Source: Holothuria scabra (Eukaryota > Echinodermata > Holothuroidea > Aspidochirotida > Holothuriidae). From it: a stretch of 64,000 nt of DNA. Below, piece after piece: positions 42,801-50,500 of the stretch. The stretch covers positions 31,331,986 through 31,395,985 of the forward strand of contig CM074196.1 of assembly GCA_037179385.1 (NCBI GenBank), written 5' to 3'. Position numbers and translations under genes: made by a program. Each line of letters opens with the position of its first letter. Position 1 is the first letter of the stretch. Below the pieces are notes generated by a model. It was given only the letters and a program-made list of their open reading frames with translations. It was not told the DNA's origin and searched no databases.

Positions 42801-45800
42801 TACTGTAACTTTGAAGAGATATATCTGGAGATCCGTAAAAGATATTGAAATAATTGCAACGGGTTTTACCTCGGTAAAGTTCACTCCGAAACTACCAAGT
42901 GAGGTCAGGTCACTTTGCTGACATGCCACACTACCTTAAAATAGTACAATGAGGAATTATTTGTGACGTCATTGTTGAACTGAAGTAAGTTTTTGTATTT
43001 CTTTGTTTTTCTGGAAGCTACTGCACCTTGTACCAAAATATGATGACAATATCAGAGATAGGGGATCACTTGACTAAACAAGCCCTCTCTGGACATCATA
43101 CTGAGCAATTTGTTTTTAAAGAAAATCAAAACAGTAAATGAGTGTTTTACGGCAAGAAAGTAAAAAATTATTGCGCAATGAAATTTTGTTTTGGTTTTTG
43201 TGAGTATAATTTTTTATTTTTTTTTTTAATTTAATATCTCAGGAATGCACAAACGCTATGTCAATGGGGGTTGGATGAATAAGGTAAAGTGTGCAACCTC
43301 TAAAATATATATTTTTGAAACTCAAGACTTAAGGTACACTTCATGCTTCCTGCAAGAGTAGAAAACTTAAATACAGAAATACAGGTACAGATTCCAAAAT
43401 ATTATGACTAATTAGTCGGTGACACGAAAAATTCAGTTGCTTGTATTTGTTTGAAAAATTCTGCTAACAGTTTTCAACACTTAAAGGCAGGCATTCGTCA
43501 CCCTAAACTTTAGTTTCAGTATGCATATATCAAAACTCTCAATTGGTAGAGCTCTTTGATTGGCATCACATTCAAACTGGATAAAGATGGGTTTTAGATA
43601 AATGTGGGAGGGGCTAGAAGTAGGTAGGTTGGGAGAATTGGAACTGTTTGGGATGATGAAAATATGCCCTTAACTCAGTAGAATTCCATAATATTCACAT
43701 CAGAGTACGAGATGCACAACTGTTTTTGTAGTTCTAATTCCCAAATAACAAATACCATTTCACACGATTTCTTACATTAAACCAATTTCAAGATTCAGCA
43801 AAATAATGTTTAAGATTTCATGGCAAGATTTTATTGAAGTATTTGTGTATGTAACTTGCCTCTTTTAAATTGAAGTATAGCTGGAGAAAAAACGTCTCTG
43901 GACTGAAAAACGGTAAGTCTAAATTAACCGTATAAAATCGTTATAAATCCTCTTTCTTCGCTTAATTTATAAGGTGAAGAGCAATCTCTCTAAACACTAA
44001 AGCAACAGGTTTATAGCCTATCACAATTTTTTCCTTTTTTCTTTTAAGTGTCTGTCGTCGAATTTTATGACATCAACATTGGCAGAACTCAAGGTAAACC
44101 AAACATTTTTCTTTATTTGACATTGAAGGAGAGAAAATATCGTCACCTGACCCTCCATAGCCAATCACGTAAAAAGGTCAGTTTACCACACTTATTCAAG
44201 ATGGGGTGGCTACTCTTACCCTCCAAGCAACAGGTTTACTCACCAGGTATTGGACCTCCGATGATTCGCTCCACCAAGTTAACAACTTCATCAACGAGAA
44301 GCTTCAGTCCATCCAACTCGATGAGAACGGTGTCAGTTATCTCACAAGCTAAGTTGGTGTTGGCGTTAGCGAGCTAAAAACGAACATGTCGAATCCATTT
44401 ACTAATTATTCGGCAGCAAAGAGGTAGATTTGTCTGAGGTAACAAGCTTAGTTTCATTCATGAGGCTTATCGTACAAGCTCATCCTACAGTGTTTTACAT
44501 AATCTCGAACACTAACCTCAAACAATAAAATGATGTACCGGCCCTTGTTGAAGTCACTCTTTACAGGGTACATTTAATTGAATTAAATATTTTAATTTGT
44601 CGAGTGTTCTCACCTTTGGGGCCTACTCGACATACTGATGACAAGTGTTCAAATAAGACGATCCCCCATATTCTACATATAAATCCATGTTTCATGAGAA
44701 AATAATTAACTCAAATCGTTGATTTTTCAAATGTGTGACTAGATACTTTTTACCGCCTTAACTTTAACATTTGCTTCACTATCAGCCTAATATTATCGAC
44801 AAAGAAGTCATAAGCATATATTTAACCCTTCGACAAAATTTTAGGCGCAGTAACATGCACTGGACTCCAGTTAAACAAAACGAGTAACACATCTTTGAAA
44901 TTCTTGAAGGTTTCGTTGGAGTTGTTTTCAGAAATTCACATAACAACCTTTATATTTATTTTTAGGTGAATCCATTTTAAAAGAAAAGTCTAGAGCCAAA
45001 TTTAATTTCAAGGGGAATGTATGCTAAGCAGCCATGGTGAAAGTTTCTTTCATTCATTTCCCGCTTTTCGTCTTGTAATTAAAGTTGACACATTTTCTCT
45101 TAAAGTTAACTTGAAACAAGCAGGCGTGATGTCATGGATTCATAATGTCGGCCAATGTTTTGTTTTTCTCTGTTTTTCGTCCTTTTACTGAGTTTGAGGG
45201 ATGCTATCCTTGCTCCTAAGGCATGTAAAATTTTCAAAAATTTCATTGCTCAGTCGGAATGCACCTATATATTATCGACATATCAGCGATTACAGGTAAT
45301 TGCATAAAATTGGGTGTAAATTCTAACAACAAAACATATGATGAATCGTTTCCAAGATTCTCATTGTATTCTTTGTTAGGGTTAGGGATTAGTAAGGAAT
45401 CAGGACCGTATAGCCAGTTGGAAATTTCTTGTCAAAGAGTACGCATCGCCAGATGATTCTACACTGAAAAATCGCTGTAAGTTTACAAAAAAAAATATAA
45501 AATACAATATTTTACAGAAAAATGTGTAGGCAAATATTTGCCAATATTTTTTCAGCAGTTGTTACTTTGTCTCTTTATTCCTTCCTGTTCTGATAATTTA
45601 AAAAAGATTTTTTAAAGATGAAAAGTGTTGTTTTGAATATAGTTACTAAACGAACGACCCACAACACTGGCTCTTAAGTCTTCCATACATCAATTACAAC
45701 TACATGACATGTTAAAGGCCGAAATTTCTCACGCCAAACAGTACCAATTCTCCTTACCTTCTTACTGAAGCCCCTCCCACAATTTTCTGAAATTCACCCT

Positions 45801-48800
45801 CATTCAGATACAATCTCAGTTTGTTGCTTTAAGGTGAATACAGAAAACCCAATTTATATAATCAAAACACTGTCAGTACCGTTTATGATGTGTAATATAA
45901 GCTTTGGTACTCTGCATTATTTGAATTAGTTGTCAATCAAAGATCTGAGCCAATTGAGAATTTTGGTACCCCCGTACCAAAATTGTAGTTTGGGGTGAGG
46001 GAATTTGCTGGCGAGGTAAATCGGAATTAATTTATTCTCCTCAAATGAATGTTCAAATTTGCAGGAGGGTTCACCCGGGTTTGTAACCAGTGGGAATTGC
46101 GAATATTTCCTTTCAGTAGGGTAAACTGCCATCTATTTTCATTCTATTTTGAAAAAATAAATATATGGAAAACTGTTATCCAGTGATAGACATGCCAAGA
46201 ACCAACGGTGATGCCAATGAAATGCAGATCCCACAACAAGAAAACATTTATATCAACGTGCTTAAGGCAAATCCTCTCACCCCAAACTTCAATTCTTATG
46301 GGGGTTCACCTAAATTCTAAGTAGCTCGGGCTTTTGATTGACAGCTAATTTAAACAATGCATTGTACCAGGGTTTACATTACACGGCATGGACTGCACTG
46401 AGAATTGTTTTGGTTATACACATTGAGCATTTCTATACCCACCCTGAGGCAACGAACTGAAATTGCGCTGGGATTAGGATAAATTTCAAACAATTGTGGG
46501 AGGAGCTTAAAGGGCAGGAACGGTCGTCCCAACTTGAAGAAGTGTAGTAAACTGTACAGTTTCATGGTTGGCTGTTGAGGGTCATGTGACAACATTTTCA
46601 CTCCTCAAATGTGCAATTTACAAGAAGTAACGGCTTTGTTTACCTTTCATATGTTATATTGAAGTAATAACATATTATGAAAGATTCTTTGAACGGAAAT
46701 GAGATGAAAATTGTGATATTTAGCTGTTGCTTCAAAAAAAAGTTTGGGGCTGCTCTTGAAATTTAAGAAAGAACATAAATTAAAAGATTAAGAGAACTGA
46801 TGCTGTGTGAAAGAAGTTGTGCCTTCAATGTTATTGTTCTCACTTTGGATAGTTCATCTAAAACAACGATGTAGAAGTCGTCTCAAACCCAAAGTAAAAA
46901 TCGAATTCTATTATTTTAAGGGCAGACCTATTAACAGCGGAATTAATAGGTTTGCACAATTTGCAAATTTTTGCGCTTAAATAACATGTTATAATTCAAG
47001 ATATGACTTTCACCTTGATCCAAACCACTTCAAGTAGTCGGTGCGAATTAATTTTATTTCATAAAAATGTGGGACATTAAATAGCCAACTAGTTGGGGTA
47101 TTTTGGATTTGGGAATAAGTACATTTGAATTGAGTCGCCAAATAATCAACGACTGACTTTTCATTTTCACGAATCTACAAAAAATTTATCTAGTTGACGA
47201 ATTCTGCATGAGGTAATCACTGCACTCAAACAAAATAATGCCAAATTACAAATATTTTTTTTTTTTGGGGGGGGGGAATTTCATAAGTCTACAAAAAAAA
47301 CCATCTAATTGGCGCATTTTTCTGTGGTAGCCTATTAACACCACTAAATTTTAAAATAACAGTCACCTGGGAACTTATCAAATATAACCTACCGCACCTT
47401 ACTCTTCTTGCACCTTCATATGTCCCACAGAATGGTGCATTGTTAGCACATTTAAATTCTAATCATATATCTAAATAATCAGCACTACACTTTAATAACG
47501 TTATGTTCAAATTGAACCCGAAAAGGATCGAATCGACACTACTAACCGAAAAAAGGATCAAATATTTGACGAGATTTGGTTTATTTTTAAACCAAAAATG
47601 GTTCATTTTGAACCGAAACTAGTCAAAATATGAATCTGTTGAGTTCAGTGCCCATTTGGTCCTTTTTCCGGTTTAAATTGATCCGGACGTTTTAAGAGTG
47701 TAGGTAGTTCGCAATTAAACGTCTTTTATACAAAATTATTAGGAATAATACATGTTATGTGTATAGCATCTAAACAGGTTTACAAAAGTGAGGGTAAAAT
47801 TTTAAGTGTTCAGTTCCTAAAGACTTTAAATCCCAAGACTTTTTAAGTGTATACAATGTAACATTGAATACGAGGGTTTACAAGTAAGGGGTTACACCAA
47901 CCTCCACACAAAAATCAGCAATCTCGAGCAGATTTTGTCAAGAGACTTACAATAAATGAACATGTTATGGACCAACAGAGACTAAATACAACGGTTTGAG
48001 CAGCAGCCCAAAATTACATAAGAAAATGAATGAAGCGTTCAGGTTTCAATTCACTTTTTGAAAATGTGTAAAAGAAGGATTCAAAAATGGCTAATCACGT
48101 TCCTGAAAATCCCAGTTGGGAACTAATTTAGTGGTACCGTGTGATCTCAATACGCTTGTGGTAAATGAACAAACGGCTCGAGTTAAAGTATACTATAATC
48201 TTGGATACTCAGAATACAATCTTTTTGGTACCCTGTCTATACTTTTGAGGTGGAAACTTCGAACGTCTTCTCCGAAGAGTAAAGCCTACGTACGCTAAAA
48301 GCCTGAAAAGAAGACCTAAAAACTAAATTATTACCAATTTTATCGAAGAAAATATCACCAGAGACACTTCTCGGCGGAAACTGTTCGAGTTTTCGATTAT
48401 TGCCGGGGAAAAGAAACAAACAAAACACAACCTAATGCGCACTGAATATTAATTAATACTCGATGCTTATCACTATATTTATACAGTCAGCCTCACTAAA
48501 AGAGTCCACTTGATTTGATTGCCTCAAATTGTTTTTAACAAACGACAGTACAGTTTGAGAACTTGATCATTAGAAAGTTTGAAAAGTTAACGAATAATCT
48601 ATTCCTTCGGGCAACAATTGGGTGATTTAGTTTCTTGCAATAAGAACCTTCCATCAATAAGAGGACCTTATCTGCAGTACTTCTACCCTATATCAGATTT
48701 TCTTTACGATTGCGTGGAAAGTTCAGTTTCGAAATTTCTAAATTATTTTAGCCCCAAGTCCGAGAGATGCGTTATGTAACTAGCTAGATATATAAAATGG

Positions 48801-48878
48801 TTTAAAATATCTGTACAACAATCGCAAACTTACCCCTCCACTGTACACCAGCATTGCACAAAAGAGCAAAATCTTCAT
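21589..48878 (-). CDS. Secreted FnIII-Kazal-fibrinogen-domain protein (7 exons)
   Basis: Spliced coding sequence: 48878-48834, 44373-44244, 40862-40590, 38629-38489, 35441-35311, 33040-32776, 21848-21589 on the minus strand. All joins use GT/AG and keep one frame: 1245 nt, 414 residues plus TAA. Domains: signal peptide 1-19 (likely cut after LANA); stem 20-58 with Cys25 and an amphipathic helix; FnIII 59-149; Kazal 150-196 with six Cys; fibrinogen C-terminal domain (FReD) 197-414 with four Cys (201, 230, 354, 369), the GGGW motif, and a calcium-site motif D344-x-D346-x-D348 followed by NCA. Known of the family: FReD proteins with signal peptides act as extracellular lectins in invertebrate immunity, and Kazal domains inhibit serine proteases. 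Inferred: an oligomeric secreted recognition protein that also blocks a protease, perhaps in coelomic fluid. The architecture is unfamiliar to me. Extra symmetric phase-1 exons or alternative splicing in the long introns cannot be excluded. Confidence 0.9.
23900..24505 (+). repeat. Minisatellite, four units of about 145-156 bp, with DR1 motifs
   Basis: TGACCTTTGACCTCC recurs at 23941, 24086, 24231 and 24387 inside a longer repeated unit (ACAATAGGGATCATCTACTCAA, CAATCCACATG and GAGATC blocks). A diverged outlier lies at about 22140-22360. The array runs into (CA)n at 24509. Confidence 0.85.
24505..24545 (+). repeat. (CA)n microsatellite
   Basis: Imperfect CACACA/TACACA run directly after the minisatellite. 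It is followed by ATCACCATCGCATAGATTACTTGCC, a piece bounding the array. Confidence 0.85.
24652..26170 (+). repeat. Direct duplication, copy A (last intron)
   Basis: Aligns by eye in order with 29488-31700: the start CCCAAGGGCACTATGGTTCC, GACAACCAA segments, GGTCA-rich blocks, (CA)n, then a GACACAAGGAACC end. The block is bounded by inverted GGTTCCTTG and CAAGGAACC, so it may be a transposable element rather than a chance duplication. No gene was seen inside. Confidence 0.75.
26081..26126 (+). repeat. (CA)n(TA)n microsatellite in copy A
   Basis: ACACACACATAAACACACAC followed by ATATATATAT, near the right end of the duplicated block. The counterpart in copy B is at about 31630-31660. Confidence 0.8.
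26551..27659 (+). pseudogene. Broken LINE reverse transcriptase
   Basis: Motif A is FIDISEAFDTINH, motif B GVPQGSILEPLLF and motif C LFADDT (codons near 26827-26838). In-frame TAG codons near 26797 and 26896 and a frameshift between about 27290 and 27396 split the reading frame. Downstream pieces ILGVTIDNKLTW and WNSLNISIRNAP are typical of the C-terminal part of these proteins. It is not functional. Confidence 0.88.
27597..28105 (+). repeat. Tandem duplication of the LINE 3' end (about 252 bp unit)
   Basis: The stretch from about 27597 to 27848 (last residues of the ORF plus UTR with AAATAAATAAATAATTAAAA) is repeated nearly exactly from 27849 to about 28105. The element then continues to its (CAA)n tail. 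Only one ORF end is joined to the RT. Confidence 0.85.
28597..29485. repeat. Compound interspersed repeat (last intron)
   Basis: It begins TTAAAGGCATATTCTGGAGA. The part 28700-28830 matches 3310-3470 (AATCTGTGATGTCATC, GGCACATTAATTT), 28813-29190 matches 36885-37290, and 29290-29485 is an inverted piece of family 3. Several unit types are thus joined. Confidence 0.6.
29488..31700 (+). repeat. Direct duplication, copy B (last intron)
   Basis: Second copy of the 24.65-26.17 kb block in the same orientation. It is longer because of extra sequence at about 29930-30300 and a doubled piece near 31480-31560. The right end reads GACACAAGGAATC. No gene was seen inside. Confidence 0.75.
31917..32204 (-). 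CDS. Possible nested frame with hydrophobic segment (last intron)
   Basis: After an AG at about 32206 the frame reads CCHVCLVLKALENSELPEQL, later SFTILRIATACILTYTVAAS, a plausible membrane segment. It lies inside the FReD gene's last intron on the same strand. No known family recognised; probably a relic or chance. Confidence 0.15.
   Translation of the reverse strand, partial: TVDKCKVSECCHVCLVLKALENSELPEQLPQAVEKEQGTSVGCAGLREMGVISFTILRIATACILTYTVAASMGEWGIYPTYPLIGPGPNALYLS
32776..33040 (-). CDS. Exon 6: fibrinogen C-terminal domain, middle part
   Basis: Acceptor AATGTTGCAG and donor GCAG|GTAAGA. It encodes residues 241-328 with the family motifs DMADYVTGFGN, GSFWLGLEKLHLL, and the strand leading to YQLLQLDGFEGGAG. 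TILVRDGTGGNFYRDM replaces the more usual QRR-DGS-NF-R-W stretch, so this part is somewhat divergent. The intron that follows is about 10.9 kb and filled with repeats. Confidence 0.92.
33275..33328 (+). repeat. (CA)n-rich microsatellite (intron 5)
   Basis: CACCTATAACACACAAACAA followed by CACACACACACAC. Frames through it on either strand are not genes. Confidence 0.7.
34684..34987. mobile_element. TTAA-flanked MITE, family 1 (intron 5)
   Basis: TTAA edges, left end AAGGCCCAGTTCTCTCACCCC, shared interior in inverse orientation (AGCCCCTCCCACAATTGTCT), right end GTTTGGTTGAGAGG then CCCTTAA. Confidence 0.85.
35311..35441 (-). CDS. Exon 5: fibrinogen C-terminal domain, N-terminal part
   Basis: Acceptor CTTTGACAG and donor ACG|GTGAGT. 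It encodes residues 197-240: a first Cys (GDCSSALENG), the GSGKYMLRP segment, then PFEVVCDM-x-TDGGGWT. This is the classic start of a FReD with its first disulfide pair (Cys201 and Cys230). Entry is in phase 1 from the Kazal exon and exit is in phase 0, directly in frame with TILVRDG of exon 6. Confidence 0.9.
35690..35880 (-). repeat. Probable tRNA-derived SINE (intron 4)
   Basis: On the minus strand GCTCAGTCCATTTGG (A-box-like) lies about 30 nt before GGGTTTGACTCC (B-box-like), as in a RNA polymerase III promoter. It does not fold as a true tRNA by eye, so a SINE or tRNA relic is preferred. Confidence 0.4.
36571..36875. mobile_element. TTAA-flanked MITE, family 1 (intron 4)
   Basis: Left TTAAAGACAGTCATTCGTCA then CCCCAAAC; right GAACTGTTTGGGATGATG then CCTTTAA. 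It shares its interior with the 19.9 kb copy and its end variant with the 43.5 kb copy, so the two form a subgroup. Confidence 0.85.
36885..37290 (+). repeat. Repeat shared with 28.8-29.2 kb (intron 4)
   Basis: GCTGGATCTACAGAAAAATA, TTAAGGACAAACAGGACCTT and CGAGTTAGGTAGAA follow the order of the 28.8 kb region. It starts directly at the right edge of a family 1 MITE. Confidence 0.65.
38489..38629 (-). CDS. Exon 4: Kazal-type protease-inhibitor domain
   Basis: The 141 nt exon is phase 1 at both ends (acceptor TTTTCCAG, donor TGTG|GTAAGT) and encodes residues 150-196. Six Cys at 151, 155, 163, 174, 181 and 196 match the Kazal pattern, with the diagnostic CGTDGITYSSPC core. By family convention the P1 residue is the second after the second Cys, here Ser157. 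A small P1 residue would point to elastase- or subtilisin-like targets rather than trypsin; this is inferred. The close fit of exon to domain suggests exon shuffling. Confidence 0.92.
38830..39345 (+). repeat. Interspersed repeat family 3, copy 3 (intron 3)
   Basis: GTTCCAAAGTGAGATTGAAG, CACTTCCTCACTTTAACAAG and CTTGAGAACCAAACATCACA correspond to copies 1 and 2. Confidence 0.75.
39377..39622. mobile_element. 246 bp near-perfect palindromic element (intron 3)
   Basis: TA-CACTCT...AGAGTG-TA ends as in the 13.2 kb element. The two arms of about 115-120 bp are almost perfectly complementary (GAGTATTTCTACTCGAAATA on one side, its complement on the other) with a loop at about 39500. Transcribed, it would form one long hairpin. 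Confidence 0.9.
40262..40336. mobile_element. Small palindromic element, GCGTAGCGCC family, decayed
   Basis: GGTTCAGCCTATATCCCTACG and GTGCGCTTCGCAGGCTAG match the family at 49-59 kb. Confidence 0.55.
40590..40862 (-). CDS. Exon 3: fibronectin type III domain
   Basis: The 273 nt exon is phase 1 at both ends (acceptor TATGTAG, donor CCAG|GTAAAA) and encodes residues 59-149. The fold is indicated by the hydrophobic-W pattern ATLSW (Trp83) of strand B, a GYIATL strand, and the late TIKITPI and GPGE segments common before strand G. There is one N-glycosylation sequon, Asn116-Thr-Thr. Length fits a single FnIII domain in one exon. The domain is probably a spacer or adhesion module. It could be confused with an Ig-like domain, but it has no Cys pair. 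Confidence 0.85.
41946..42249. mobile_element. TTAA-flanked MITE, family 1 (intron 2)
   Basis: TTAA edges, CTCACCCCAAACAGTACCAA left end, AGTTTGGGGTGAGTG and CCCTTTAA right end. Interior TTGCCTGAAATTCATC and GACGCAATCTAGGTTTATTG. Confidence 0.85.
43481..43673. mobile_element. TTAA-flanked MITE, family 1, internally deleted (intron 2)
   Basis: Both ends match the 36.57 kb copy, but about 110 bp of interior is missing between CACATTCAAACTGG and ATAAAGATGGGTTTTAG. The size is 193 bp against about 305 bp. Confidence 0.8.
44090..44226. mobile_element. Partial family 2 MITE beside exon 2
   Basis: CATAGCCAATCACGTAAAAA and CACACTTATTCAAGATGGGG match family 2. It ends about 17 bp from the donor site of exon 2 (44243), very close for an insertion. 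Confidence 0.55.
44244..44373 (-). CDS. Exon 2: N-terminal stem with single Cys and helix
   Basis: The acceptor is a T-rich run ending TTTTTAG and the donor is CCTG|GTGAGT. Residues 16-58 finish the signal peptide (LANA) and then give a mature N-terminus with one Cys (25), followed by about 30 residues rich in Ile, Leu and Val at helical spacing and ending IIGGPIP. The pattern suits a short coiled coil with an inter-chain disulfide, as in the stems of other oligomeric fibrinogen-domain lectins; this is inferred. The exon is entered in phase 0 and left in phase 1. Confidence 0.8.
45362..45452. mobile_element. Partial copy of the GTTTAACAA MITE (intron 1)
   Basis: ATTGTATTCTTTGTTAGGGT, TTAGGGATTAGT and GGAAATTTCTTGTCAAAGAG match the 55.5 kb element. 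Only its right two thirds is recognisable. Confidence 0.65.
45712..46010. mobile_element. MITE, family 1 (intron 1), right end decayed
   Basis: Left TTAA and AATTTCTCACGCCAAACAGT; full interior; right AGTTTGGGGTGAGGGAATTT without the final TTAA. Confidence 0.8.
46262..46507. mobile_element. MITE, family 1 (intron 1), cut at right by a family 2 MITE
   Basis: The left end is CTTAAGGCAAATCCTCTCAC with CCCCAAAC. The interior runs to GTGGGAGGAGCTTAA, where it joins the family 2 element at the shared TTAA (46507). This looks like insertion of family 2 at an internal TTAA, with loss of the rest. Confidence 0.75.
46507..46766. mobile_element. TTAA-flanked MITE, family 2 (intron 1)
   Basis: TTAA edges; left AAAGGGCAGGAACGGTCGTC; interior AGTGTAGTAAACTGTACAGT and TTTCATGGTTGGCTGTTGAG; right AGTTTGGGGCTGCTCTTGAA. 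This is the best-defined copy of the second family. Confidence 0.8.
47486..47702. mobile_element. TA-flanked CACTCTTAAAA-type element (intron 1)
   Basis: Left TA-CACTTTAATAACG, right CGTTTTAAGAGTG-TA. The interior holds AACCGAAAAAAGGATC and TTTTTAAACCAAAAATGGTT words and their complements. Confidence 0.75.
48834..48878 (-). CDS. Exon 1: start codon and signal-peptide core
   Basis: The 45 nt encode MKILLFCAMLVYSGG: a Lys then a hydrophobic run, as in a secretion signal. The exon ends in phase 0 at a GTAAGT donor. Exon 2 adds LANA, giving a typical small-residue (A-x-A) cleavage site. The ATG is chosen because it opens this hydrophobic segment and sits about 90 nt after the expected start of transcription from the TATA-like box at 48996-49003. 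The first intron is about 4.5 kb. Confidence 0.85.
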
Positions 48879-48995
48879 GATGCTGCACAAGATTTCTCAC
48901 CTGCCAAAATTCGAACGTTGTCAATTGAGTGTTCTCAATGAAGATACCCTTCCACACCAGTGCAAGACATAATCTAAGAAAAGAAAGAAGAAAGT

Positions 48996-49003
48996 GTTTT
49001 ATA
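48996..49003 (-). promoter_or_regulatory. TATA-like box of the FReD gene
   Basis: Read on the minus strand this is TATAAAAC, about 120 bp before the ATG at 48878. It would place the transcription start near 48970 and give a short 5' leader of about 90 nt. Just upstream (49013-49028) lies a perfect 16 bp palindrome with two inverted GGAAGT cores. Confidence 0.5.
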
Positions 49004-49012
49004 CCACAGATT

Positions 49013-49028
49013 ATGGAAGTACTTCCAT
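49013..49028. promoter_or_regulatory. ATGGAAGTACTTCCAT palindrome next to the TATA box
   Basis: Perfect 16 bp palindrome ending 9 bp from the TATA-like box. GGAAGT is the usual ETS-factor core, present twice in inverted order. The same palindrome recurs at several sites up to 55.2 kb, so it may be a small dispersed hairpin rather than an evolved control site. Confidence 0.35.
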
Positions 49029-49401
49029 GCGAAGACCAGGGAGAGGTACTTACGTAAGAGCATTGAACCGTTGTGCATTACTCAAGGGGCCTCAGACTGG
49101 GCGTCAAAGACTATGCCCAAATAAGGAACATCTTGCCTGCTGTGTAGGCGGGTTCTTGCATATGAATTAGTAATGACGTAATATCGGGGAGACGCTTCTA
49201 CGCCAGACATCTCGTGTTTCGACGGAGTCCTTGATGGGTAATTTTCTCTTACCTAAGGGAGGTCAATCAGACAGCTGCATGGGTGCATGAAAGGATCAAA
49301 TGGCTGCGGAGCAAGGTCAAAAAGATGTGTTATTTTATAGCTGGGAAATACTGTCAAACAAGAGCCGAGCCAAGCTCCAACTACCTGGTAAGGGCGTGGA
49401 A

Positions 49402-49513
49402 GTATTTAGCCCGCGGAGCGGACGAAGTCTTTTCGTTCAGCTCATCGCTACGAAAAATCTCTGAGGGGCGGCACCATAAGGGGGCGTCAGCCACAGAGAC
49501 GCTACGCAGCTAG
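49402..49513. mobile_element. Small palindromic element, GCGTAGCGCC family
   Basis: TTAGCCCGCGGAGCGGACGA, CAGCTCATCGCTACGAAAAA and CAGCCACAGAGACGCTACGC are the three family blocks. Confidence 0.8.
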
Positions 49514-50362
49514 GTATTCGGAGGTACTTCCATGGTTTGTCGGTGGGCAGCAATTCAACGATAAGGGGGAATAAAGCCCCTTGGCCATGATCAGACCATG
49601 TAAACCTCAAACTAAATCTAAAGGGACGAAATGGCTTACTGAGGTGAAATTATTGAACAAGGTGAATTACGTGGAAATGTTACATGTTAATGACAACTTT
49701 TTTAAAGGGGAAAATGAATGAGGGAAGGGGTCGTTCACTTGTCCGCTTCTTAGCTGAAAGTCTGGTGAAAGCTGAGCTCCCAGTTCAACTTTAACTACCT
49801 GGCAATATAAATATTAATTCTCCTGAAAAAAAATGAATAAAATAACAACCAAAGAATGCAATCAATGGAAGATTGAGAGGTGTATCAAACCTTCATAAAA
49901 AAAAAATATTAAACTCAGGAAAAGCCTATTATTTTGGAGATGGATTGTGGCAGAAGAACAGGTATACGGGGGAACCGTAGTGAATTCCCCCCTTCTAAAA
50001 ATAAAAGAACAAATAAACAGTGCTTCTAGAATTGACTAGGAAATGTTAGCCAAGATTACCCTCGAAAAAGTTATCTGATAGATTTTGGATTAAGAGTGAT
50101 CAATAAGAGATGACTAAAATTTGTTATTCGTTTCCAGGATCATGCATCGAATTAAAAGTCTGTCAGTTTATCTAGGATAAAAAATGTATTGTCAGATTGT
50201 CTCCATTAAGCTATCACAACTAGACTTTCAAGACTAACTCTTTGAAAGTTGAAAATGTCATTCCGATTTGAAACTACACCCCTTGAAAAGGCAAAAAGGC
50301 GCTGTTGTACCAGCAAAACTCCCTCCCTCTCTCGCGTTAAAAACTCATTGGCCATCCTTTCT

Positions 50363-50500
50363 TGCACTCTTAAAATTTAAAAGAGTTAAAATTGACGCTC
50401 GTTGAAGAGAGAACTTTCACTCTTCTTGGAGTAAATTTAACTGTTCTTGGAGTGAATTGCCACTCAATTGGAGTAAGTTGACACCTTTCAATCTATTAAA
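50363..50500. repeat. Half element with CACTCTTAAAA start
   Basis: GCACTCTTAAAATTTAAAAG followed by repeated CTTCTTGGAGTAAATTTAAC-type words. No matching right end was found. Confidence 0.45.

Noticed and set aside
42708..42929. Possible extra FnIII-like exon between exons 2 and 3
   Set aside because: Lacks the Trp and Tyr pattern of FnIII and has no phase-1 splice boundaries.
48895..48912. A tiny 5' UTR intron before the ATG (GGCAG|GTGAG to TGTGCAG)
   Set aside because: About 18 nt would be too short for splicing; treated as continuous leader.
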